From Chitinophaga fulva (GTDB lineage: Bacteria > Bacteroidota > Bacteroidia > Chitinophagales > Chitinophagaceae), in the NCBI RefSeq assembly GCF_012927205.1, contig NZ_JABBGC010000002.1:434001-498000 (forward strand): a DNA stretch of 64,000 nt, in the 5' to 3' direction. The position numbers were made by a program, and so were the translations under genes. Of the stretch, positions 23,813 to 31,752 are shown in pieces (position 1 is the stretch's first letter; each line of letters starts with the position of its first letter). Under the pieces are notes generated by a model, which saw only the letters and a program-made list of their open reading frames with translations, did not search any database and was not told where the DNA came from.

Positions 23813-24823
23813 ATGCGGATAATTTCATGTATTAAGCCGGGGAAGTTGGAATACCGTGATGTTCCGGAGCCGGTATGTTTACCCGGTTATTCCATCATAA
23901 AAATCCGGCGTATCGGGATATGCGGTACCGATATCCATGCTTTCGGAGGCACACAGCCCTATTTTAGCTATCCCCGTGTGCTGGGGCATGAGCTGGCGGC
24001 CGAATTTGTGGAAGGCGATGCGCCGCGCCTGCGCAAAGGGGATATGGTCACCATTATTCCCTATCAGCACTGTGGTAGGTGTATCGCCTGCCGCAGTGGA
24101 CATACCAACTGCTGTCAGCATATGCAGGTGATTGGTGTGCATATTGACGGCGGAATGGCTGATTTACTGATGGTGCCGTCACGCCTGCTACTGTCTGCCG
24201 AAGGACTGGACCCTGACCGGCTGGCATTGGTGGAGCCTTTTGCTATTGCGGCGCATGGTGTTAGACGGGCTGCAGTATTGTCACAGGAAAATGTGCTGGT
24301 GGTAGGAGCAGGGCCCATCGGGCTGGCAACAATGGAAATGGCGGCTATTGCAGGGGCTGATGTGCTGGCTATCGACGTGAATGATAACCGGCTGGCCTGG
24401 GCGAAAAAGATAGAAGGGGTAAAAGCGACCTTCAACGCGCTGGACGAGCACCTGGAAGAGCGGCTAAGAGATGCCACAGATGGCGATATGCCCACCGTCG
24501 TAATAGATGCTACCGGCAACCTGGATGCTATCAACAATGCCTTTCGGTTCATGTCGCACGCAGGCCGGTACGTGTTGGTGGGACTGCAAAAGGGTGACAT
24601 CACTTTTAATCACCCGGAATTCCATAAACGCGAAGGGACACTGCTCAGCAGCCGCAACGCTACCCGGAAAGATTTCGATTGGGTACTGGAACATATCCGT
24701 GCCGGCAGGATCACTCCTGAAAAATACATCACCCACCATATACACTTTAACGATATAGTGGAGGAATTCCCTGCCCTGATTGCCGATGCGAACATTGTAA
24801 AGGCAATGATCAGTCTCGATTAG
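23813..24823 (+). CDS. Zinc-dependent alcohol/polyol dehydrogenase (MDR)
   Basis: About 336 residues from the ATG at 23813 (MRIISCIKPGKLEYRDVPEP); an upstream in-frame ATG at 23747 is less likely. Catalytic zinc ligands are in GICGTDIH and LGHELAAEF, and the structural zinc is held by four Cys in QHCGRCIACRSGHTNCC. The Rossmann motif is VLVVGAGPIGLATMEMA. The family includes sorbitol, threonine and galactitol dehydrogenases. It may oxidise a sugar alcohol or sugar released by the surrounding hydrolases; the substrate is not clear. Confidence 0.88.
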   Translation: MRIISCIKPGKLEYRDVPEPVCLPGYSIIKIRRIGICGTDIHAFGGTQPYFSYPRVLGHELAAEFVEGDAPRLRKGDMVTIIPYQHCGRCIACRSGHTNCCQHMQVIGVHIDGGMADLLMVPSRLLLSAEGLDPDRLALVEPFAIAAHGVRRAAVLSQENVLVVGAGPIGLATMEMAAIAGADVLAIDVNDNRLAWAKKIEGVKATFNALDEHLEERLRDATDGDMPTVVIDATGNLDAINNAFRFMSHAGRYVLVGLQKGDITFNHPEFHKREGTLLSSRNATRKDFDWVLEHIRAGRITPEKYITHHIHFNDIVEEFPALIADANIVKAMISLD

Positions 24824-25240
24824 GGAAGCCTTCCGTGAAGCTGCCCGGAAGAGGCACATTATTTTGAAATGCATGCAGCGGAATTAATTTAATAACAATG
24901 AGGCGGGGATAGGCGGGAACGGCCAGCGGAAATCAGGTATTTGTAACAAATCAACCCGCTGATTGAAACAATAGGGGACCATCAATACGGATATAGCGCC
25001 CTATTTTTACAATACCTAATCCACGTATATGAAACTTCAACTGTTCCGCGGTCGCAAAGGCCTAAGGCAATTTATTGCACTATTGAAAGCATTATCACTA
25101 CCGGATATACTATTTATACTGTCGTCATTTATCAGAAAAATTGCACAACCACTAATACCCCTGATTCTCGAACATTCATGCAATCGGATTTCCATCCGGT
25201 TGCTTTAGGGTATTTAGAGTTTAATTATAAAATCTGGTAA
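24824..25240. other. Intergenic region of 417 bases
   Basis: No confident gene. One short frame (25029-25208) is listed separately. I see no perfect TAnnTTTG box; CTATTTTTAC near 25000 is the nearest. The last part presumably holds the promoter of the GH42 gene. Confidence 0.5.
25029..25208 (+). CDS. Possible small basic hydrophobic peptide (59 aa)
   Basis: An ATG opens MKLQLFRGRKGLRQFIALLK and a hydrophobic middle (LPDILFILSSFI), ending at TAG 32 bases before GH42. It has no recognisable family. It could be a leader peptide or chance. Confidence 0.2.
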   Translation: MKLQLFRGRKGLRQFIALLKALSLPDILFILSSFIRKIAQPLIPLILEHSCNRISIRLL

Positions 25241-27328
25241 ATGAAGAAAAGTATTTTGCTGTTATGGCTATTGGCGACGCTAACCGTATCGCAGGCATTC
25301 TCACAACAGGACCATCCCTTTTTTCCGGCTAAGCGCCTGATCACAACGGGTATTTATTATTATCCCGAACACTGGGACCCGAACCTCTGGGAGCGCGATA
25401 TCAAAAGGATTTCGGAGATGGGCTTCGAGTTTGTGCACCTTGCGGAATTTGCATGGTTTAAGATGGAACCGGAGGAAGGCAAGTTTGACTTTGCCTGGCT
25501 GAACAAAATAATGGACCTCTGTTCAAAGTATCATCTGAAAGTGGTGATGTGCACACCCTCCGCCACTACGCCGGCGTGGATGCGCCATCAGTACCCGGAA
25601 ACTTTCCTGGTGAACAGCCAGTATATCCGTGGCGAACACGGTACCCGAGGTCTGGGATCGGTTGTGAACCTGGTATACCGCCGCTTTGTGGAAACCATCG
25701 TGACTAAAATGGCGCAACGTTATGGGAAAAACGAAAATATCATCGGCTGGCAGCTGGGTAATGAACCGGACGCGAAGCCCGATTTCAGTCCTTCTTCACA
25801 GGAGGCATTCCGGCAATGGCTGAAAAATAAATACCATTCTATCGATACGTTGAACGCCGTATGGGGTACCGCTTTCTGGAGCCAGTGGTATAACAACTTT
25901 GATCAGATTATCCTTCCGAATGTGGACCTTGTTGGCTGGTGGGGCAGCAACCCGCACGCCGTGCTCGATTTCAAACGCTATCTGGCAGATGCGCAGGCGG
26001 AATTCCTCGACTTTCAGGCCAATACCTTACGGAAGAATATTTCACAACATCAGTTTATTACCACCAATTATACGGCGGTATCTCCCGGCGCTGACCCGCG
26101 GCGCACAAAGCAGCTGGATTTCGCTACGTACACTGCCTATCCGAATGGGGGAACTTATAACATCGGCAAACAGGGATTCCGATTGGGCAATAGCAACGTG
26201 ATCCTCTTTGCTGCAGAATATTACAAATCAGTGGGCGGCGTCAGCGGCGCTATGGAAATACAGCCGGGAACGGTGAACTGGGGCAACTTTACACCGTTAC
26301 CGTTGCCAGGTACCGTACGTATGTGGCTGTACCACATTTTTGCCGCCGGTGGAAAGCTGGCCTGCTCTTATCGTTTCCGCCAGATCAGCTATAGCGCGGA
26401 ACAGTATCATTCCGGTATTATGCTAACGGACGGCGTAACGCCGTCGCCGGGCGGATATGACTATATGCAGTTCATGAAGGAAATGAATGCACTGCGGAAG
26501 GAGGCTGATGTTGAAGCGTCACTACCTGAAAAACTGGCGAAGCGTTCCACCGCTATCCTGTGGAATCTGGAGAACTACTGGTCTTTCGATCAGCAGCGGC
26601 AAACCAGACAGTGGGATTCCTGGAATTATCCTGTCAAATTCCTCCAGATAGCCAAATCTTTCGGCGCCCAGGCAGATGTGGTTTCGGAAACAGCTGATCT
26701 ATCGAAATACAAATTTGTGATCGTACCTGCTTATGAACTGGTGGACAGCGGGCTGATAAAAAAATGGCAGGAATACGCTGCCAACGGCGGGCATCTGATC
26801 ATTACCTGCCGCACAGCAGCTAAAAACCGTGCGGGCTACCTGTGGGAAGCCGGTTGGGCTGCGCCATTATCAACCTTGATAGGCGCCCGCATTAACACCT
26901 TCGATATGCTGCCGGACCAATATTACGGAGACGTACAAACGAAGTCTGGCCACTACAACTGGAATAACTGGGGCGACCTGCTACAGCCGGATAAAAACAC
27001 AGCGGTAATGGCTGTCTACAATGATCAGTTTTATAAAGGCGCTGCCGCCGTGGTAAAACGTCAGCTCGGTAAAGGCACCGTTACCTACATCGGCGTAGAC
27101 ACCGACGACGCCAAACTGGAAACGGACGTATTACGGGATGTCTACACAGCAGCAGGGGCCACTACGGAAAATTACCCGCCGGGTGTGTTTGCCTATTGGC
27201 GGGATGGTTTTTACGTGGCAGTGAACTATTCTTCTGATGATTATACCATGAACATCAGCTCACCTGCAAAAATATTGATCGGAGAAAAGACTATAAAACC
27301 AGGCGGCGTACTTGTCTGGAAAGAATAA
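25241..27328 (+). CDS. Secreted GH42 beta-galactosidase
   Basis: A 695-residue protein with a signal peptide ending near AFSQ. The (beta/alpha)8 barrel starts GIYYYPEHWDPNLWERDIKRI. The acid/base is Glu175 in GWQLGNEPD and the nucleophile is Glu326 in LFAAEYYKS, both placed as in GH42. The trimerisation-like middle domain and a C-terminal small beta domain are present. GH42 enzymes remove beta-galactose with retention. Export suggests that it trims galactose from imported or surface-bound oligosaccharides, such as galactosyl side chains of xyloglucan. Confidence 0.92.
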   Translation: MKKSILLLWLLATLTVSQAFSQQDHPFFPAKRLITTGIYYYPEHWDPNLWERDIKRISEMGFEFVHLAEFAWFKMEPEEGKFDFAWLNKIMDLCSKYHLKVVMCTPSATTPAWMRHQYPETFLVNSQYIRGEHGTRGLGSVVNLVYRRFVETIVTKMAQRYGKNENIIGWQLGNEPDAKPDFSPSSQEAFRQWLKNKYHSIDTLNAVWGTAFWSQWYNNFDQIILPNVDLVGWWGSNPHAVLDFKRYLADAQAEFLDFQANTLRKNISQHQFITTNYTAVSPGADPRRTKQLDFATYTAYPNGGTYNIGKQGFRLGNSNVILFAAEYYKSVGGVSGAMEIQPGTVNWGNFTPLPLPGTVRMWLYHIFAAGGKLACSYRFRQISYSAEQYHSGIMLTDGVTPSPGGYDYMQFMKEMNALRKEADVEASLPEKLAKRSTAILWNLENYWSFDQQRQTRQWDSWNYPVKFLQIAKSFGAQADVVSETADLSKYKFVIVPAYELVDSGLIKKWQEYAANGGHLIITCRTAAKNRAGYLWEAGWAAPLSTLIGARINTFDMLPDQYYGDVQTKSGHYNWNNWGDLLQPDKNTAVMAVYNDQFYKGAAAVVKRQLGKGTVTYIGVDTDDAKLETDVLRDVYTAAGATTENYPPGVFAYWRDGFYVAVNYSSDDYTMNISSPAKILIGEKTIKPGGVLVWKE

Positions 27329-27366
27329 CCTGTTGAACAATATCCTCAAACTTTAACCATTTTATT

Positions 27367-27756
27367 ATGCCACGTACAAATGTTACACGCTACGTTCCCT
27401 GTTGCATGCGCATAGCGGTGCAACTGTTGGTGCTGCTTTTTACAGGACTGTCCATGTCAGCTCAATTGCCTACGGCCCCATCTATATGGCATCTATATGG
27501 AGCAATTACACATTTTCATTATCCTGAATTGATATTTGATGCGTTTTATTATAAGGTGGATAAGAAAATGTACAACGTTAACCTACATTCTTTCCTGAAT
27601 TTCGTACCGGGTGTGCAGGTGAAAAATCTGCGTCCGCGCGTTAGTCAGCTAGGTTATTCAACCTATACCCGTTCACGTTATGTCACTATCCCTGAAACGG
27701 CTGCACCATACCTCCGGTATTGTTCTCGCCTCTTTTCTGTTATTGCATATAGGTAA
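27367..27756 (+). CDS. Uncertain ORF with signal-like start
   Basis: A 129-codon frame whose first 35 residues look like a signal peptide (RIAVQLLVLLFTGLSMSAQ). The rest (FYYKVDKKMYNVNLHSFLNF) has no family I know. Its last 77 bases overlap the membrane protein at 27680 in another frame, which suggests that the frame is partly decayed or that one gene boundary is wrong. It fills the otherwise empty 350 bases after GH42. Confidence 0.35.
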   Translation: MPRTNVTRYVPCCMRIAVQLLVLLFTGLSMSAQLPTAPSIWHLYGAITHFHYPELIFDAFYYKVDKKMYNVNLHSFLNFVPGVQVKNLRPRVSQLGYSTYTRSRYVTIPETAAPYLRYCSRLFSVIAYR

Positions 27757-28279
27757 TCATCTGTTTGCGCTGGGCGGACCGCAATGGCATATTACGGTCA
27801 TGAATATACTAAGACATATATACCGGTTTTGGCTGGTAGAGCTTGTGTTGCTGTTCTGCGTAGGTTTCCAGGTGGTCAGCGGAGTAAGCTTTGTGGTCAG
27901 AAAGGGATTTGTTCGCCAGCCTTTTTATGTGGTGGTTCAGGTATTAAGCGGTTTGTACTTATCCTTTTTTATGATATATCACGTACAGGCCGTATTGCGG
28001 GGGCGATTACAGTGGAAGATGAACACCGATTTTTACTTTGCGGCCGGCGTGGCCAATCATTATCCGGAGAAATTGTTTTTCATCCCTTATTATACTTTGT
28101 CGCTGGTAGCGGTGTTTGCGCATATCGCTGCGGCGCATTATATCAAAAGAATGGAGCAGCGACCGGACCAGCACCTGCTGCGCAGGTATAAAAATGAAAC
28201 GCTCGGTATTTGTCTGGTGGGAAGTGTCGTTACCTTCCTGATCATGATCGCTTTTACCGGGGTGTTATATAAGATTTAA
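27680..28279 (+). CDS. Membrane protein resembling SdhC-type cytochrome b
   Basis: A 199-residue protein with about five membrane segments. The first, RLHHTSGIVLASFLLLHIGNHL, has the His-x-x-Ser-Gly and His spacing of the succinate dehydrogenase/fumarate reductase cytochrome b fold. Further His residues occur at the starts of later helices (YHVQ, FAHIAAAHY), so haem binding is plausible. There is no flavoprotein or iron-sulphur subunit next to it, so the partner is unknown. Confidence 0.65.
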   Translation: MSLSLKRLHHTSGIVLASFLLLHIGNHLFALGGPQWHITVMNILRHIYRFWLVELVLLFCVGFQVVSGVSFVVRKGFVRQPFYVVVQVLSGLYLSFFMIYHVQAVLRGRLQWKMNTDFYFAAGVANHYPEKLFFIPYYTLSLVAVFAHIAAAHYIKRMEQRPDQHLLRRYKNETLGICLVGSVVTFLIMIAFTGVLYKI

Positions 28280-28283
28280 AAAG

Positions 28284-28312
28284 CGTTTCCGGTACCCGTG
28301 GTACCGGAAACG
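28284..28312. terminator. Hairpin between convergent genes
   Basis: A perfect 13-base stem, CGTTTCCGGTACC with GGTACCGGAAACG, with a 3-base loop. It lies just after the membrane protein stop and just before the stop of the convergent epimerase gene. No long T tract follows. Confidence 0.7.
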
Positions 28313-28320
28313 TTGCTTAG

Positions 28321-29232
28321 TTACAAGAACTTTCGGAGTTTGCGCTTAAAGAAATGAGCGTTTTCGGTGATACTGTCCATGGCGTCGCCGGTGCGGAAGT
28401 TGCCGCCCTGTTCCAGGAAATAATATTGCATGCCTGCCATACTGAAGTCCGGCAGGATTTTCGTATAGTCAATAGTGCCCCTCCCTAATTCAGTATAGTC
28501 CTCCGTTTTAAGGTCCATGTCTTTAATATGCCACATCACAAAACGACCCGGCTGTTGTTTGAAAAAATCAACAGGCTGTTTTTTCGCGGCGCGCACTATC
28601 CAGTACATGTCCATTTGTAATTTCACCAGATCAGGATCTGTTTCCCGCATGATGATTTGGTAGCCGTTGATGCCGCCATGGTCAATAAACTCAAAATCAT
28701 GATTGTGATAGGCAAACCCAAGACCAGCTTTCTTTACCCGTGCTCCAATGGTGTTTAGCCTGGATGCCAGTAGTTTAAACTTGTCAATGTTCCTGTCTTC
28801 CGGTGCCAGCCAGGGCCAGGTGATATATTTTTGGTCCAGCTGCCTGGCACCTTCAATGCATTGATCAACATAGGAGAGGAGTTCTGTTTCTGGCGTGTTC
28901 AGGTATTTAAACAGATCATAGTGACCGCTGGCGGTGGTTAATCCGTTGTCCTTCAATAGTTGGTTAAAGTCTTTCGCACTACGGCCATAGTAACCGATCT
29001 GCGCAGGGTCGAATCCATATGTTTCCACATCCTGGTATCCCAGGCCCGCTACTCTTTTAAGCGTACCGGCAACGTCTTTTTCCATGGCTTCGCGGATGGT
29101 ATACAGTTGCAGGCCCATTTTAAACCGGGGTTTGGCCAATGCAGCAAAGGCAGAAGAGGAAATGAGGGCTGCCGCTGCAGTCATGCCGGATTGGGCGAGG
29201 AAATTTCGCCGGCTGATGAAGTCCGATTTCAT
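28321..29232 (-). CDS. Exported sugar phosphate isomerase/epimerase-like protein
   Basis: About 303 residues from the ATG at 29232 (MKSDFISRRNFLAQSGM), a twin-arginine signal, so it is exported folded. The mature part is an AP-endonuclease-2-type TIM barrel: KMGLQLYTIREAM, GFAYHNHDFEF, and the metal-binding HIKDMD. This family includes xylose isomerase-like epimerases and sugar lactone enzymes; exported members often work on glycosides together with 3-ketoglycoside enzymes. The substrate is not clear. It is divergent from GH97. Confidence 0.85.
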   Translation of the reverse strand: MKSDFISRRNFLAQSGMTAAAALISSSAFAALAKPRFKMGLQLYTIREAMEKDVAGTLKRVAGLGYQDVETYGFDPAQIGYYGRSAKDFNQLLKDNGLTTASGHYDLFKYLNTPETELLSYVDQCIEGARQLDQKYITWPWLAPEDRNIDKFKLLASRLNTIGARVKKAGLGFAYHNHDFEFIDHGGINGYQIIMRETDPDLVKLQMDMYWIVRAAKKQPVDFFKQQPGRFVMWHIKDMDLKTEDYTELGRGTIDYTKILPDFSMAGMQYYFLEQGGNFRTGDAMDSITENAHFFKRKLRKFL

Positions 29233-29604
29233 AGATAACAGATTAGGTTTATTAAAAATAAAAATAAATAACTGTTTAATTGACAAATTATTTTATGATA
29301 GCGAATAGAAATTTGTTTTGCTTATCCAGTTTGTTAAATTGCTTGCCATGACTGGTATACACTGCGTTATGACTGCTGCCGTTTTAATGCTGAAAAATAA
29401 TTGTAAAATTGACATTTTTTTGTTTTCTTGCAGACAGATAGAATTCCACGTTATGCACAGGTTATTTTTCTGCAACAGCGGTCCTTGAATGGTGTTACAG
29501 GCTGGCGACGCTGTTGCAGAAAATTTTTTAACCACTTGCTACCGGAAAACAAACCTGCATTTCCCTTATGCAGCCAGTTTTAAAAATCAGATAATACCGT
29601 TGAA
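29233..29604. other. Intergenic region of 372 bases with inverted repeats
   Basis: This AT-rich gap lies between the divergent epimerase and GH97 genes. It has no gene I can support. It holds the long inverted repeat at 29466-29523 and a small CTGCAT/ATGCAG palindrome at 29555-29573. Confidence 0.6.
29466..29523 (+). repeat. 15-base inverted repeat with 28-base loop
   Basis: TTTTCTGCAACAGCG and CGCTGTTGCAGAAAA match perfectly and are followed on the plus strand by TTTTTT. The form is that of a stem-loop ending a plus-strand RNA, although no gene upstream is seen, or of a large operator. Confidence 0.55.
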
Positions 29605-31539
29605 ATGAAAAGATGGACACTACTATTGCTGGGCTTCATCACCAGTACGGGGATGTTGTATGCGCAGCAATTGACCATACAAGCGCCCAACCGGAAAATA
29701 ACCGTGGCGCTTTATTCCAAACAAACGGCAGACGGTAGTGAATGGTACATCAATGCCGTTTATAATACCAACGGAAAATCATCGGTGGTCATTCCTCATA
29801 TTGGTCTGGGCCTGGTCCGCAACGACCAGGATTTCTCAAAGCATCTAAAACTCCTGAAGACAGGAATGCCACTGCTGATCAATGAAAAATATACCGCGTT
29901 GCATGGAAAGAAGTCGGTTTGCACCAACCAGGCCACCGAAGTGGCCGCCGCCTTTGAAAATCCTGCGAAGGAAAAATTGAATGTGATCATCCGGGTATAT
30001 AATGATGGTATCGCCTTCCGCTACGAATTCCCGGAAAAGAAAGGAACATTTACGGTAAAAGACGAATTGACCACCTATTCTATTCCATCAGCAACAAAGC
30101 GCTGGATGGAAAAATGGAACACGGCCAACGAAGGCTTTTATACCGCCATGAAAGATGACAAGGTACTTAAACAGGAATGGTGCTACCCGGCGCTTTTCCA
30201 GCCGGAAGATAAATCCTGCTGGTTCCTGCTGCATGAAGCAGATGTAGACCGCAACTACTGCGGCAGTAAGCTCAGTAACACGGCTGACTCCTCCGGATAC
30301 AAAATCACTTTCCCTGATCTGCAGGACGGCAAAGGGATAGGGGCTGCTGCACCGGTGATCACATTGCCATGGAAATCGCCCTGGCGGGTGATCATGATGG
30401 GTGACCTTCCCGATATCGTGGAATCCACCCTTGTGGATGACGTGTCATCTCCCTCCGTCATCCAAAATACAGGCTGGATAAAACCAGGTTTAGCATCGTG
30501 GAACTACTGGTCAAACAACCACGGCACCCAAGACTATAAAATTGTCAACCACTTCACAGACCTTGCTGCTGAAATGAACTGGCCTTATACATTGTTCGAT
30601 TGGGAATGGGATGCCATGGGCAACGGTGGTAATCTGGAAGATGCTGTCAAATACGCCTTGTCAAAAGGAGTGAAACCGCTGATGTGGTATAATTCCGGCG
30701 GGCCGCATACCGATGTTTCCGCCACGCCGCGCGACCGGATGCTGACCCATGAAAGCAGGGTAGCGGAATTTGCTAAATTAAAACAGCTGGGCGTGGCGGG
30801 CGTTAAAATCGACTTTTTCGAAAGCGAAAAACAGGATATGATCAAATACTACCTGGATATCCTGGAGGATGCCGCCCGCGCTGAAATGATGGTATATTTT
30901 CATGGTTGCATTGTTCCGCGTGGCTGGGCAAGGACATACCCCAACCTCATGACTTACGAAGCGGTACGTGGCGCAGAGTGGTACAACAACAGTCCTGAAT
31001 TGACCCCGGTGGCGCCTGAACATAATACGGTCCTTCCCTTTACCAGAAATGTGGTGGGTGCCATGGACTATACGCCGGTTACCTTCACCAATTCACAATT
31101 CCCTCATATCACCTCATACGGGCATGAGCTGGCCTTAAGCGTATTGTTTGAATCCGGTATACAGCATATGGCCGACAGGCCGGAAGGCTACCAGGATTTG
31201 CCTGGCGCGGCCCAATCCTTTTTAAAAACGGTGCCCGCTGCCTGGGACGACACTAAACTGCTAGACGGATACCCAGGGCAGGACGTGATCATCGCCCGGC
31301 GTAAGGCGGATACCTGGTATATCGGAGGAATCAGTGCAGGGCAATGGGCGAAAAAGAAAACGATCAGGTTCAACTTCCTGAAAGAAAATACAAAGTACAA
31401 GCTGACATTAATAGCAGATGGCATCCACGATAAAGCGCTTACCACCCAATACAACGTAATTGATAAAAGCAGCATCCTGGAAGTGAAACTGCTCCGCTCC
31501 GGAGGTTTCGCCGCCACGATTGTGCCCGTCCTTCAATAA
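29605..31539 (+). CDS. Secreted GH97 alpha-glycosidase
   Basis: A 644-residue GH97 enzyme with a signal peptide ending at LYAQ. The N-terminal beta-sandwich (VIIRVYNDGIAFRYEFP) is followed by the catalytic barrel with ASWNYWSNNHG, WEWDAMGNGGN, Asp403 in GVKIDFFES and Glu452 in MTYEAVRGAEW. An Asp in GVKIDFF at the nucleophile place is what the retaining alpha-galactosidase branch of GH97 shows, whereas SusB-type inverting alpha-glucosidases use Glu elsewhere. It therefore probably removes alpha-galactose, but this is inference. Confidence 0.9.
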   Translation: MKRWTLLLLGFITSTGMLYAQQLTIQAPNRKITVALYSKQTADGSEWYINAVYNTNGKSSVVIPHIGLGLVRNDQDFSKHLKLLKTGMPLLINEKYTALHGKKSVCTNQATEVAAAFENPAKEKLNVIIRVYNDGIAFRYEFPEKKGTFTVKDELTTYSIPSATKRWMEKWNTANEGFYTAMKDDKVLKQEWCYPALFQPEDKSCWFLLHEADVDRNYCGSKLSNTADSSGYKITFPDLQDGKGIGAAAPVITLPWKSPWRVIMMGDLPDIVESTLVDDVSSPSVIQNTGWIKPGLASWNYWSNNHGTQDYKIVNHFTDLAAEMNWPYTLFDWEWDAMGNGGNLEDAVKYALSKGVKPLMWYNSGGPHTDVSATPRDRMLTHESRVAEFAKLKQLGVAGVKIDFFESEKQDMIKYYLDILEDAARAEMMVYFHGCIVPRGWARTYPNLMTYEAVRGAEWYNNSPELTPVAPEHNTVLPFTRNVVGAMDYTPVTFTNSQFPHITSYGHELALSVLFESGIQHMADRPEGYQDLPGAAQSFLKTVPAAWDDTKLLDGYPGQDVIIARRKADTWYIGGISAGQWAKKKTIRFNFLKENTKYKLTLIADGIHDKALTTQYNVIDKSSILEVKLLRSGGFAATIVPVLQ

Positions 31540-31571
31540 CCCGTTAAATACCATTTAACGGAAACAATCAC

Positions 31572-31601
31572 AAGGCTGACCTCTTTGGTCAGCCTTTTTT
31601 T
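31572..31601 (+). terminator. Terminator after GH97
   Basis: AAGGCTGACC pairs with GGTCAGCCTT around a 5-base loop and is followed by T. It separates GH97 from the GH31-susCD unit. Confidence 0.88.
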
Positions 31602-31752
31602 ATGCTGCAGAATCTCCGTGTATAACGTCGTAGCCCTGGTACTCAGCGGATTGCAACATTTGATACCCTAAAATGTAACATCCGCTATCCCTCACATTCC
31701 CTGACATTAACCAACTTTACGGCATTATTCCACGTAAGACTTTCACCACGTT

